DNA of 64,000 nt from Rhizobium bangladeshense. GTDB lineage: Bacteria; Pseudomonadota; Alphaproteobacteria; Rhizobiales; Rhizobiaceae. This document shows positions 38,119 through 46,943 of this stretch, piece after piece (position 1 is the first letter of the stretch; the number at the start of each line of letters is the position of its first letter). The notes beneath the pieces were generated by a model. The model did not search any database. It worked only from the letters and a program-made list of their open reading frames with translations, and was not told the DNA's origin. The DNA is taken from the NCBI RefSeq assembly GCF_017357245.1, contig NZ_CP071612.1:3870001-3934000 (forward strand), given 5' to 3'. The position numbers and the translations under genes were made by a program.

Positions 38119-39267
38119 ATGAAGATCACCAAACTCACCACCTATATCGTTCCGCCGCGCTGGCTGTTTCTGAAGGTCGAGACCGACGAGGGGATCGTCG
38201 GCTGGGGCGAGCCGGTTGTCGAAGGCCGCGCGCTGACCGTCGAGGCCGCCGTCCACGAACTGGAAGACTACCTGATCGGCAGGGATCCTTTCCTGATCGA
38301 GGACCACTGGACGGTGATGTATCGCGGCGGCTTCTATCGCGGCGGCGCTGCCCACATGAGCGCAATTTCAGGCATCGACCAGGCGCTGTGGGATATCAAG
38401 GGCAAGGCTCTCGGCCAGCCGATCCATTCCCTGCTCGGTGGCAAGCTGCGCGACCGCATCAAGGTCTATTCCTGGATCGGCGGCGATCGTCCGTCTGATG
38501 TCGCCAACAATGCCAAAGACGTAATCGCCCGCGGCTTCAAGGCGATCAAGCTCAATGGCTGCGAGGAGATGCAGATCGTCGATACCAACGAGAAGGTGGA
38601 GAGGGCGGTCGAGACCATCGCCATCATACGCGAGGCGATCGGCCCGCATATCGGCATCGGTGTCGATTTCCACGGCCGCGTCCATAAGCCGATGGCCAAG
38701 GTTCTCGCCAAGGAGCTCGAGCCCTACAAGCTGATGTTCATAGAGGAACCGGTCCTTTCGGAAAATAAGGAAGCGCTGCGCGATATCGTCAACCATACCT
38801 CGACGCCGATTGCGCTCGGCGAACGGCTCTATTCGCGATGGGACTTCAAACAGGTGCTTTCGGACGGCTATGTCGACATCATCCAGCCGGATCTTTCCCA
38901 CGCCGGCGGCATCACCGAATGCCGCAAGATTGCGGCCATGGCCGAAGCCTACGACATAGCGCTCGCGCCGCATTGCCCGCTCGGTCCGATCGCACTCGCG
39001 GCCTGCCTGCAGGTCGATGCCGTCAGCTACAATGCCTTCATCCAGGAGCAGAGCCTCGGCATCCATTACAATACCGGCAACGACATCCTCGATTACATCT
39101 CCAACAAGGAGGTGTTCCAATATGCCGATGGTTTCGTCTCTATCCCGCAGGGGCCAGGTCTCGGCATCGAGGTCGACGAGGCCTACGTCATCGAACGCGC
39201 CAAGGAAGGCCATCGCTGGCGCAATCCGATCTGGCGCCATGCCGATGGCAGCTTCGCCGAGTGGTGA
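38119..39267 (+). CDS. dgoD: D-galactonate dehydratase
   Basis: This 382-residue enolase-superfamily enzyme converts D-galactonate to 2-keto-3-deoxygalactonate. The metal ligands and catalytic residues Asp183, His185 (GVDFHGR), Glu209 (FIEEPV), Glu235 (GERLYS) and His285 (APHCPLGP) carry the same numbers as Escherichia coli DgoD, whose length is also 382. It follows the GntR gene and is ended by an intrinsic terminator. With AraF-type uptake, GalM and an SDR it forms an oxidative De Ley-Doudoroff-type route. Confidence 0.94.
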   Translation: MKITKLTTYIVPPRWLFLKVETDEGIVGWGEPVVEGRALTVEAAVHELEDYLIGRDPFLIEDHWTVMYRGGFYRGGAAHMSAISGIDQALWDIKGKALGQPIHSLLGGKLRDRIKVYSWIGGDRPSDVANNAKDVIARGFKAIKLNGCEEMQIVDTNEKVERAVETIAIIREAIGPHIGIGVDFHGRVHKPMAKVLAKELEPYKLMFIEEPVLSENKEALRDIVNHTSTPIALGERLYSRWDFKQVLSDGYVDIIQPDLSHAGGITECRKIAAMAEAYDIALAPHCPLGPIALAACLQVDAVSYNAFIQEQSLGIHYNTGNDILDYISNKEVFQYADGFVSIPQGPGLGIEVDEAYVIERAKEGHRWRNPIWRHADGSFAEW

Positions 39268-39273
39268 AAGTGG

Positions 39274-39299
39274 AAGGGTCGCCCAAGCGGCCCTTTTTT
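39274..39299 (+). terminator. Intrinsic terminator after dgoD
   Basis: AAGGGTCGC (39274-39282) pairs with GCGGCCCTT (39287-39295) across a CCAA loop, with one G-U pair, and runs into six T residues (39294-39299), seven bases after the dgoD stop. Confidence 0.9.
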
Positions 39300-39364
39300 A
39301 ATCGCCCTGTCGGAGATTGGGCGCTTCACCCGTCATAATGGAAACTCAAAGAGGAGATTTCGGA

Positions 39365-39760
39365 ATGGCCAGAGCAATTGCAGTCATCGTCGCCCGCATC
39401 ATCTTCAGCTTCATTTTCTTCATGGCAGCCGGCTTCAAGTTCGCTGATATCGGCGCCACGGCGGGCTATATCGCTGCCGCCGGCTTCCCGATGGGGACCT
39501 TGCTCACCTGGGTCGCAGCCTTTTTCGAGATCGCCTTGGCCCTTGCCTTCATATCAGGCGCCTTCTTCACCGAGGCGAGCCTGCTGGCAGGCATCTACGT
39601 GATCTTCCTTGCCTTCGCCTTCCACGGACCGTCCCATTGGCCACAGAACCAGGCTGAATTCGGCTTCTTCATCGATCACTTCACCTTCCTGGCCGGCCTG
39701 CTCTTCGCCGCCGTCCACGGGCCAGAAAAATGGGCCTTGCGGCAAGCGCTCCTCAGATAG
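39365..39760 (+). CDS. DoxX family membrane protein
   Basis: This 131-residue protein has four transmembrane helices, starting MARAIAVIVARIIFSFIFFM, and the family's internal FPMGTLLTWVAAFFEIALALAF helix. AAAGAGGAGATTTCGGA precedes ATG 39365. It differs in sequence from the DoxX gene at 4084-4527. The role is unknown. It may be cotranscribed with the SDR gene 75 bases downstream. Confidence 0.83.
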   Translation: MARAIAVIVARIIFSFIFFMAAGFKFADIGATAGYIAAAGFPMGTLLTWVAAFFEIALALAFISGAFFTEASLLAGIYVIFLAFAFHGPSHWPQNQAEFGFFIDHFTFLAGLLFAAVHGPEKWALRQALLR

Positions 39761-39835
39761 CCAATCCACTGCTGCCTCCGGAACCAACTGTCGCGCTGAA
39801 CATTGCCTATCGACAGAAGATCAAGGAGCCAGCCC

Positions 39836-40615
39836 ATGGAGCTCGAGGGAAAGATCGCATTGGTGACGGGTGCCGGTTCCGGTATCGGCAAAGCGGCCGC
39901 GTTAAGGCTCGCCGCCGAGGGAGCAAGGGTCGCAGTCCTGAGCCGCACCGCCGACGAGGTGGAAAGGACCTGCGCCGAGATCACCGCCGCCGGCGGTCAG
40001 TCGATCGCCTTGACGGCCGATACGAGCGACGAAGCGCAAATGCGAACCGCGGTGAAGAAGCTCACGGACAGCTTCGGCGGCCTCGACATCGTCGTCGCCA
40101 ATGCCGGGATCAACGGCGTCTGGGCTCCGATCGACGATCTGAAGCCGGACGAATGGGACAAGACCATCGCCGTCAATCTGCGCGGCACCTATCTGACCCT
40201 GCATCTGACGGTTCCGCATCTGAAGCACCGCGGCGGTTCGATCGTCGTCGTCTCCTCGATTAATGGCACCCGCACCTTCACGACGCCGGGCGCCACCGCC
40301 TACACCACAACCAAGGCTGGCCAGGTCGCCATAGTGCAGCAGCTTGCCCTTGAACTCGGCCGCCATGGCATCCGCGTCAATGCCGTCTGCCCCGGCGAGA
40401 TCGAGACCAATATCAGCGCCAATACCGACAGCCGCCGCCGCGAGGAAACAGAGGTACCGGTCATCTGGCCGGAAGGCGATATCCCTATTGCCGGCGGAAA
40501 GGCGGGCAAAAGCGAAGATGTTGCCGAAACCATCCTCTTCCTTGCCTCCGATCGTGCCCGGCACATCACTGGCACACCGATCTGGATCGACGGCGGCCAG
40601 GGCCTGTTGCGGTAA
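39836..40615 (+). CDS. SDR-family oxidoreductase
   Basis: This 259-residue short-chain dehydrogenase has TGAGSGIGKAAALRLAAEG as its cofactor loop, NAGING, catalytic Ser in VVVSSINGT and the YTTTK active-site motif. Preference for NADP may be suggested by the Ser-Arg after the second beta strand (VLSRTADE). ATG 39836 follows AAGGAG by seven bases. The substrate cannot be inferred; neighbours give little clue. Confidence 0.87.
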   Translation: MELEGKIALVTGAGSGIGKAAALRLAAEGARVAVLSRTADEVERTCAEITAAGGQSIALTADTSDEAQMRTAVKKLTDSFGGLDIVVANAGINGVWAPIDDLKPDEWDKTIAVNLRGTYLTLHLTVPHLKHRGGSIVVVSSINGTRTFTTPGATAYTTTKAGQVAIVQQLALELGRHGIRVNAVCPGEIETNISANTDSRRREETEVPVIWPEGDIPIAGGKAGKSEDVAETILFLASDRARHITGTPIWIDGGQGLLR

Positions 40616-40636
40616 TCCTCGAACGTTCGCGGAAAG

Positions 40637-41854
40637 TCAGCTGTTCAGCCGCGCGCTGTCAAGCGTATAGAGTTCCTGGGCACGCTGTACCCCGCGCAAA
40701 GCATAACGTCCGACGCATGCCAGCGCGGCGCGCTCTTCCGCCGGTATCGCCGCGGCGAAATCGGAGGAGATCAGCAGGTTGAGGTCGACCGAACGACACA
40801 TGGAGGCGATTCGGCTGACCTCGTTGACGGCGGGGCCGATGACCGTGAAGTCCAGCCGATCCTGGCTGCCGATATTGCCGTAGAACACATCGCCGATATG
40901 CAGGCCGATATAAACATCCGTCGTCGGCCTGCCATCAGCCGCGCGCGCCGCATTCAGCGTGACGAGCTTTTCCCGCAGCAGCGATTCGGCCCTGAGCGCC
41001 GCACGGCAGGTCTCGGCCGGCACTTCGCCCTTGAAGATGGCGAGCACACCATCGCCGATCAGCTTCAGCACGTTGCCACCGGCCTCATGGATCGCCGAGA
41101 TGGCTACCTCGCTGTAATCGTTGAGCAGCGGAATGATTTCCTCCGGCGGCACGCGATCGGAAATCTTGGTGTAGTTCAACAGATCGGAAAACCACAGCGC
41201 CGCCGAGATGCGCTCCGATTTACCGCGGCTGATCTTGCCTTCCATCACCTGGCGCGCCGCATCCTCGCCGAGATAGACTTCCGCGATGGTGCGGGCGATG
41301 CGCCCGAGCGCGATGCACTTGATCGCCAGGCCGAGGACCGGCACGAGCTTGCGCAGAATGGCGAGATCGTGCTCCGAGAAACCCTCGGGATGCTTGGTTG
41401 CGAAATGGGAAAAGAAGCAATCCATCTCACCGATCGTGCCGGCTTCGCTGAAACGATGCATCATCGCCACGAAATCCGTGTGGCCGGCATCGGCGATCTT
41501 GTCGAGCATTGTGAAATCGGCCGGATCGCCGAAGCCCAGCCGTCGGCGTACTTCCCGCTCGTTACCCGACCAAAGATGGTAAAAGGCCGATCGCTGCCAG
41601 CTCGACGCCGCTTCGCCCGAGCTCGTCGGACCATATTCGAATTCGGTTTCGATTTCCTCGACGCTGTCCCAGCGGAAGGCCCGGCCCTCATGCACGGGGT
41701 GCAGCGTATCCATCAGCGCCATGCCGCGGTCGAGCGGCAGCCCGGCATCCCGACAGGCCGCGCAGAAACCGGTCATGAGCTCGGCTTCCGAAACACCTTT
41801 CAGTCCCTGCTCCGTAACCCAGGCCGCAATCGTGCCGACGTCGCTGTAATCCAT
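40637..41854 (-). CDS. Class III adenylate/guanylate cyclase
   Basis: This 405-residue protein has a roughly 200-residue N-terminal helical region and a C-terminal class III cyclase domain. The metal aspartates are present (ALWFSDLLNYTKIS and LIGDGVLAIF), with the substrate-specifying DRLDFTVIGPAVN and the transition-state Asn-Arg in VNEVSRI. ATG 41854 is chosen since AAGGTGA precedes it; GTG 41861-41863 is an alternative. It makes cAMP (or cGMP) in response to an unknown signal. Rhizobia carry many such cyclases, and another begins at the right window edge. Confidence 0.88.
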   Translation of the reverse strand: MDYSDVGTIAAWVTEQGLKGVSEAELMTGFCAACRDAGLPLDRGMALMDTLHPVHEGRAFRWDSVEEIETEFEYGPTSSGEAASSWQRSAFYHLWSGNEREVRRRLGFGDPADFTMLDKIADAGHTDFVAMMHRFSEAGTIGEMDCFFSHFATKHPEGFSEHDLAILRKLVPVLGLAIKCIALGRIARTIAEVYLGEDAARQVMEGKISRGKSERISAALWFSDLLNYTKISDRVPPEEIIPLLNDYSEVAISAIHEAGGNVLKLIGDGVLAIFKGEVPAETCRAALRAESLLREKLVTLNAARAADGRPTTDVYIGLHIGDVFYGNIGSQDRLDFTVIGPAVNEVSRIASMCRSVDLNLLISSDFAAAIPAEERAALACVGRYALRGVQRAQELYTLDSARLNS

Positions 41855-41919
41855 GCCGCTCACCTTCGCTTCAACCTAAGCTGTAGCCCGAATTCGGGAT
41901 GGAGGGAAAGGAAATTGCC

Positions 41920-42945
41920 TCAGCCGCCCGCAGGCATATTATAAGGCGTGACGATTTCGACGGAAGAAAGCGAGGCCGGAACGGCCCGCCGGGGCGCAGT
42001 AGCGCGGCTCATGATCGCCCTGAAGGCCGAACGCGCATCGGTTCTGAGATCGTGATGCAGCACAAAGCCGATGCGGCCCGCCGCAAGCAGCGCTCTGTTG
42101 TCGGCATCGAGGTCATGGGCGACGAAGACGCGGATGGAACGGTCGGCCGCATCGAAAGCCGCCAGCACCGCGCGATTGCCGCCGCCGATCGAATAGACGG
42201 CGTTGATGGCAGGATCGGCCGCAAGCGCTGCCGCCGCAAGCGTTCCTGTCGCGGCATCCGTGCCGTGTCCCTCGCTGAGTTCGGTGATGCCGATCCCGGG
42301 ATAATAGGCGCGGATGACGCGGCGAAAACCGTTTTCGCGCTCTTCCTCGCCGCGGAACCGTCCGCTCGACAGCGTCACCAGCACTTGACCACCGCCAGAC
42401 CCGAAGAACTCGCCGATGAGATAGGCTGCCGTCTCCCCCGCCGTCCGGTTGTCGGCGCCGGCATAGGCTATGCGGGCCGAATTCGGCAGATCCGTCACCA
42501 GCGTTACAACTGGAATGCCGGCCGAATCCGCCCGTGCGACGGCAGCCACCACCTCGGCGACGTCAGGCGCCTTGAGCACGATGCCGTGCGTGCCGCGCAG
42601 CCGGATGCGATCGAGAAGCTGAACCAACTCGGCCGGTCTCATCACCTCGGCGAAATGAAAACGGCAGCGGAAGACACCGGGCAGGAAGGCCGCCATCTCT
42701 GCCTCGAAGGCGGCACGCACTGTATCGCTGAACCGCTGTGGCGTCTCCATGACGATATCGATCGCTAGCGTGCGCCCGCTGCCCATTGCACCGGCCTGCT
42801 GCTTCTCGAGCTCCGCAATCGCCGCCCTCACCCGCATTTCCGTCTGCCGGCGCACACCGGGCCTGCCGTTCAGCACCCGGTCGACGGTGGCGGTGCTCAG
42901 CCCCGCCTGGAAGGCGATGTCCTTGACGAGAAAGGGATGCGCCAT
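41920..42945 (-). CDS. LacI-family transcriptional regulator
   Basis: This 341-residue regulator has an N-terminal LacI helix-turn-helix (VKDIAFQAGLSTATVDRVLN) with hinge region and a periplasmic-binding-protein-like effector domain. ATG 42945 (MAHPFLVKD) is the start. An open frame continues far upstream on this strand, but it is antisense to the PhyH and SDR genes and has no coding features. The gene is divergent from the PhyH-SDR-lactonase cassette with 93 bases between starts, so it likely controls it. Confidence 0.89.
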   Translation of the reverse strand: MAHPFLVKDIAFQAGLSTATVDRVLNGRPGVRRQTEMRVRAAIAELEKQQAGAMGSGRTLAIDIVMETPQRFSDTVRAAFEAEMAAFLPGVFRCRFHFAEVMRPAELVQLLDRIRLRGTHGIVLKAPDVAEVVAAVARADSAGIPVVTLVTDLPNSARIAYAGADNRTAGETAAYLIGEFFGSGGGQVLVTLSSGRFRGEEERENGFRRVIRAYYPGIGITELSEGHGTDAATGTLAAAALAADPAINAVYSIGGGNRAVLAAFDAADRSIRVFVAHDLDADNRALLAAGRIGFVLHHDLRTDARSAFRAIMSRATAPRRAVPASLSSVEIVTPYNMPAGG

Positions 42946-43038
42946 GGCTCCGTCTGATGGTTTTTTGATGGATTGCTGATCTATATCACCTCGCGGCCCG
43001 GCGTATAGTGCCTCCACTGGAAACAGGGAGGAGCCGCG

Positions 43039-44226
43039 ATGAAAACCGATAACCTGCAGAAACTGCATGCCGACCGCGTCTGGCTTAGCGAAGACGCCTG
43101 CGATCTCGAGGATTTTCGCCGGTTTGCGGAAAAGCCGACCGTCCTTGCCGAATACCCCACAGCTTCGGCGGTGGAAAAAAACATCTTGATCTATGACAGC
43201 CGCAAGGTGACGGCAGCGGCCGCTACGCCGGAAGGCCGGCGCGCCGTGTTGGCCGAGATCTGCGAGGCCTTTGGCGAAGGCCCGGGCGTCGTCGTTTTCA
43301 AGCATGCCTACCACGATGGCGGCATCATCGACCGCGCCAGCGCGATCTTCGACGCCATCATCGAGGAGCAGCACCGCACCTCGACTGGCGGCGGCGATCA
43401 CTTTGCCAAGCCCGGCGCCAACGATCGCATCTGGAATTCGCTGGAAAAACACTGCCTCGCCGATCCGGAAAATTTCGCCGAATATTACGGCAACGCCATT
43501 ATCGCGCTCGCAAGCGAAGCCTGGCTCGGTCCGAGCTATCAGATGACGGCTCAGGTCAACCGCGTCAATCCGGGCGGTGCGGCGCAGTCGGCCCATCGCG
43601 ACTACCATCTCGGCTTCCAGTCCTCTGCAGTCATCGAGCAATTTCCGGCGCACGTGCACCGTCTCTCCCCTGTTCTGACGCTGCAGGGTGCGGTTGCTCA
43701 TTGCGACATGCCGCTGGAAAGCGGTCCGACACTCTTCCTGCCGCACAGCCAGAGGTATGTGCCGGGTTATCTGGCACTGAAGCGCCAGGAGTTCCGGGAT
43801 TATTTCGAGGCCAACCATGTCCAGCTGCCGTTCGAAAAGGGCGATGTCGTTTTTTTCAATCCCGCCCTCTTCCACGCCGCCGGCACCAACCGTTCGGCCG
43901 ACATCAAGCGTGTCGCCAACCTCCTGCAAGTCTCGTCCGCCTTCGGACGGGCCATGGAGACCGTCAATCGGGAGAGAATGAGCGCCAGACTCTTTCCCGC
44001 CCTGAAGGCGTTGCAAGATAGGCTCTCGCCCGACGAAATCGCCAACGCCGTCGCCGCCTGCGCCGAAGGTTATTCCTTCCCCACCAATCTTGACCGCGAT
44101 CCGCCACTCGGAGGTCTGGCGCCGAAAACGCAGGCGCAGCTGATGCACGAGGCGCTCAGAGAAGGCTGGAGCGACGAGACCTTTAAGGCAGCGCTTGCCG
44201 AGCAGGCGCAGAAGAAATTGAGCTGA
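43039..44226 (+). CDS. Phytanoyl-CoA dioxygenase (PhyH) family protein
   Basis: This 395-residue Fe(II)/2-oxoglutarate-dependent oxygenase-like protein has iron-binding His-x-Asp in SAHRDYHLGF (near residue 195) and the distal His in FFNPALFHAAGTNRS, followed by Arg for 2-oxoglutarate. AGGGAGGAGCC precedes the start. The family hydroxylates varied small molecules, and bacterial members often sit in catabolic clusters. Here an SDR and a lactonase follow on the same strand, pointing to oxidative processing of a sugar-like compound, but the substrate is unknown. Confidence 0.85.
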   Translation: MKTDNLQKLHADRVWLSEDACDLEDFRRFAEKPTVLAEYPTASAVEKNILIYDSRKVTAAAATPEGRRAVLAEICEAFGEGPGVVVFKHAYHDGGIIDRASAIFDAIIEEQHRTSTGGGDHFAKPGANDRIWNSLEKHCLADPENFAEYYGNAIIALASEAWLGPSYQMTAQVNRVNPGGAAQSAHRDYHLGFQSSAVIEQFPAHVHRLSPVLTLQGAVAHCDMPLESGPTLFLPHSQRYVPGYLALKRQEFRDYFEANHVQLPFEKGDVVFFNPALFHAAGTNRSADIKRVANLLQVSSAFGRAMETVNRERMSARLFPALKALQDRLSPDEIANAVAACAEGYSFPTNLDRDPPLGGLAPKTQAQLMHEALREGWSDETFKAALAEQAQKKLS

Positions 44227-44307
44227 CTTCGAATTCCGGAGCCCCTCATCCGAGCCTTCCGCACCCCCGCGGAAGGGCGTTCGCACATCATCAAGAAGGA
44301 GGACCAC

Positions 44308-45129
44308 ATGAGCACGGATCAAGGCCGCCTCGACGGCAAGATCGCCATCGTCACCGGTGGTACGCAGGGTTTGGGCGCAACCATCGCCCATCTCTTCGCT
44401 GAACGCGGCGCGGCAGGCATCGTCATCTGCGGCCGCAATGAAGCCAAAGGCAAGGCGAAGGCGGCGGAGATTTCGGCCGCGACCGGCGCCAGGGTCGTCT
44501 ATATCAAGGCCGACCTCGGCACGGTCGACGACGCCAGGAATGTCGTACGGGCCTGCGACGAAGCCTTCGGCCGCGTCGACGCACTGGTCAATGCCGCCGC
44601 CATCACCGATCGCGGCACCATTCTCGACACCAGCCCCGAGCTCTTCGACGCCATGTTCGCCGTCAATGTGCGCGCACCGTTTTTCTTGATGCAGGAAACG
44701 GTGAAGGTCATGCGCCGCGAAAAGATCGAGGGAACGATCGTCAACATCGGCTCGATGTCGGCCAAGGCGGGCCAACCCTTCATTGCCGCCTATTGTGCCT
44801 CCAAGGGTGCGCTCGAAACGTTGACGAAGAACACCGCCTATGCGCTGCTGCGCAACCGTATCCGCGTTAACGGCCTGAATATCGGCTGGATGGCTTCCGA
44901 AGGCGAGGACCGCATTCAGCGCGAATATCACAATGCACCCGCCGACTGGCTGGAGAAGGCGGCGGCGAGCCAGCCTTTCGGCCGGCTCGTCGACCCGCAT
45001 GAGGTAGCGCGCGCCTGCGCCTACCTGTCATCGGCCGAATCCGGCCTGATGACCGGCTCGGTCATCTGCTTCGACCAGTCGATCTGGGGTGCTTACGACG
45101 GCTCGCCGCATCCGGTCGCCGCCCTCTGA
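44308..45129 (+). CDS. SDR-family oxidoreductase
   Basis: This 273-residue short-chain dehydrogenase has the TGGTQGLGATIAHLFAERGA cofactor loop, NAAAIT, catalytic Ser in NIGSMSAKAG and the YCASK motif. AAGAAGGAGGACCAC precedes the start. It lies 81 bases after the PhyH gene and 97 before the SMP-30 gene. A dehydrogenase-lactonase pair is the usual way to turn an aldose into an aldonic acid, so it may act on a sugar or on the PhyH product (inference). Confidence 0.86.
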   Translation: MSTDQGRLDGKIAIVTGGTQGLGATIAHLFAERGAAGIVICGRNEAKGKAKAAEISAATGARVVYIKADLGTVDDARNVVRACDEAFGRVDALVNAAAITDRGTILDTSPELFDAMFAVNVRAPFFLMQETVKVMRREKIEGTIVNIGSMSAKAGQPFIAAYCASKGALETLTKNTAYALLRNRIRVNGLNIGWMASEGEDRIQREYHNAPADWLEKAAASQPFGRLVDPHEVARACAYLSSAESGLMTGSVICFDQSIWGAYDGSPHPVAAL

Positions 45130-45226
45130 AAAAACTGGAGCCCAGCATTTCCGATTGTCGGGCTCTGGTACCTCCCGAAATTTGTCGATAGGAAAAGGAC
45201 GACAGCATTCAGGGAGGAAACTTGGC

Positions 45227-46138
45227 GTGGCCGACAATCCGCTTTACGACATCCGCGATGAACGTTTCGGCGCTCTGGTAATCGGCAGCGCCGCCCTCGA
45301 GGAGCTCTATTCCGGCTGCCGCTGGGCGGAAGGCCCGGTCTGGTTTTCCGATCTGAACTGCCTTCTCTGGAGCGATATCCCGAACGAACGCATGATGCGC
45401 TGGACGCCGGACGGAACCGTCTCGGTCTTCCGCTCGCCGTCAAACTATGTGAACGGCAATACCCGCGACAAGCAGGGCCGGCTGATCTCCTGCGAACATG
45501 GCGGCCGCCGTGTCACCCGCACCGATCCGGACGGCAGCATCACCGTCCTCGCCGACAGCTACAAGGGCAAGAGATTAAACTCGCCGAACGACGTCGTCGT
45601 CCATTCGGACGGCGGGATCTGGTTTACCGATCCGACCTACGGCATCCTCTCGGACTACGAGGGCCACAAGGCCGAGCCGGAGCAGCCGACCCGCAACGTC
45701 TATCGGATCGACCCTGCAAGCGGCGCGGTCGATGCCGTCGTCGAGGATTTCATCCAGCCGAACGGTCTCGCCTTTTCGCCCGATGAGACGAAACTCTACA
45801 TTGCCGATTCCGGTTCGGGCAAACATGAAGTGCCATGCCATGTAAGAGTTTTCGATGTCGTCGACGGCAGGAAGCTCGCCAACAGCCGCTATTTCTGCAG
45901 CCTCGATGCCGGCCATCCAGACGGCTTCCGTATCGATGTCAGCGGGAACCTCTGGACGAGCGCCGGTGATGGTGTGCACTGCTTCTCACCCGATTGCACG
46001 CTGCTCGGCAAGATCAGAGTGCCACAGACGGTGTCCAATCTCACCTTCGGCGGCCCTAAGAAGAACCGGCTCTTCATCACCGCAACCCGTTCGGTCTATT
46101 CGATTTATACCAAGACGAACGGCGCGCAATATCCGTAA
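45227..46138 (+). CDS. SMP-30/gluconolactonase family lactonase
   Basis: This 303-residue six-bladed propeller has metal-binding positions visible as Glu in CRWAEGPVW, Asn in LNSPNDVVVH and QPNGLAFS, and Asp in GHPDGFRIDV. GTG 45227 is chosen because AGGGAGG lies nine bases upstream; the longer open reading overlaps the SDR gene. The family hydrolyses sugar lactones to acids. It ends 34 bases from the convergent ThuA gene. Confidence 0.88.
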   Translation: MADNPLYDIRDERFGALVIGSAALEELYSGCRWAEGPVWFSDLNCLLWSDIPNERMMRWTPDGTVSVFRSPSNYVNGNTRDKQGRLISCEHGGRRVTRTDPDGSITVLADSYKGKRLNSPNDVVVHSDGGIWFTDPTYGILSDYEGHKAEPEQPTRNVYRIDPASGAVDAVVEDFIQPNGLAFSPDETKLYIADSGSGKHEVPCHVRVFDVVDGRKLANSRYFCSLDAGHPDGFRIDVSGNLWTSAGDGVHCFSPDCTLLGKIRVPQTVSNLTFGGPKKNRLFITATRSVYSIYTKTNGAQYP

Positions 46139-46172
46139 GGATCGGCGCGCCGCCAAAAATGCCCGTGTGGCT

Positions 46173-46922
46173 TTAGGCCTTCACGGCGGCTGGCCTGCCG
46201 TGCAGCGGCTCGGCGCGGTGCCAGTTCTCCAGGGTGCGGCCATCCGTATGCTTCTGCCGCGCCCAGCGAATCCCGTTAGAGATCACCTTGTGCACGGTCT
46301 TGTCGTGATAGATCGGATAGGTCTCATGGCCGGGGCTGAAGAAGAAGATGCGCCCCCGTCCCCGCTGAAAGGTGCAGCCGCTGCGGAACACTTCGCCGCC
46401 GGAATACCAGGAGATGAATACGAGTTCGTCCGGCTGGGGGATGTCGAAGGGTTCGCCGTACATTTCCGAGGCATTGACCTCGAAATAGGGCGGCAGGCCC
46501 TCGGCGATCGGATGTGAGGGATTGACCACCCACACACGCTCCAGGTCGCCATCCGGCGTCTCACGCCAGGAGAGGTTGGCGTTGGTGCCCATCAGCCGGC
46601 GGAAGAGCTTGGAGTGGTGGCCGGAATGCAGCACCAGCAGGCCCATGCCCTTCAGCACGCGCTGCTGCACCCGATCGATCAGCCCGTCGCTGACCTCCTC
46701 ATGCGCCATATGGCCCCACCACAGCAGCACGTCGGTATTGTTGAGCACGCTGTCCGGCAAGCCCTCGTCGGGATCGTCAAGCGTGCCACGGCGGATTTGG
46801 AAATCCGGATGGGCAATGCCGGCGGCGATCGCGCCGTCGATACGGTCGGGATAAATCTCCTGGACCTCCTTGTGGAGCTGCTCGTGGCGTCCCTCGTTCC
46901 AGATGGTGACCTTGATCGTCAT
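46173..46922 (-). CDS. ThuA-family (trehalose utilisation-like) protein
   Basis: This 249-residue protein has the ThuA class-I-glutamine-amidotransferase-like fold: VTIWNEGRHE at the N terminus, DVLLWWGHMAHEEV, then LHSGHHSKLF. GAGGAATTC precedes ATG 46922. In Sinorhizobium meliloti ThuA acts with the ThuB oxidoreductase in converting trehalose and related disaccharides to 3-keto forms. Here it ends an ABC transporter operon, but no ThuB follows. A Gfo/Idh oxidoreductase is instead transcribed divergently from the other end of the operon. Confidence 0.87.
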   Translation of the reverse strand: MTIKVTIWNEGRHEQLHKEVQEIYPDRIDGAIAAGIAHPDFQIRRGTLDDPDEGLPDSVLNNTDVLLWWGHMAHEEVSDGLIDRVQQRVLKGMGLLVLHSGHHSKLFRRLMGTNANLSWRETPDGDLERVWVVNPSHPIAEGLPPYFEVNASEMYGEPFDIPQPDELVFISWYSGGEVFRSGCTFQRGRGRIFFFSPGHETYPIYHDKTVHKVISNGIRWARQKHTDGRTLENWHRAEPLHGRPAAVKA

Positions 46923-46943
46923 GGAATTCCTCAATCTTTGATG

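Noticed and set aside
42946..45000. A 685-codon minus-strand open frame continuing upstream of the LacI gene
   Set aside because: It is antisense to the PhyH and SDR genes, which have full family motifs and ribosome sites. The antisense translation shows no recognisable domain, and long antisense frames are expected at this GC content.
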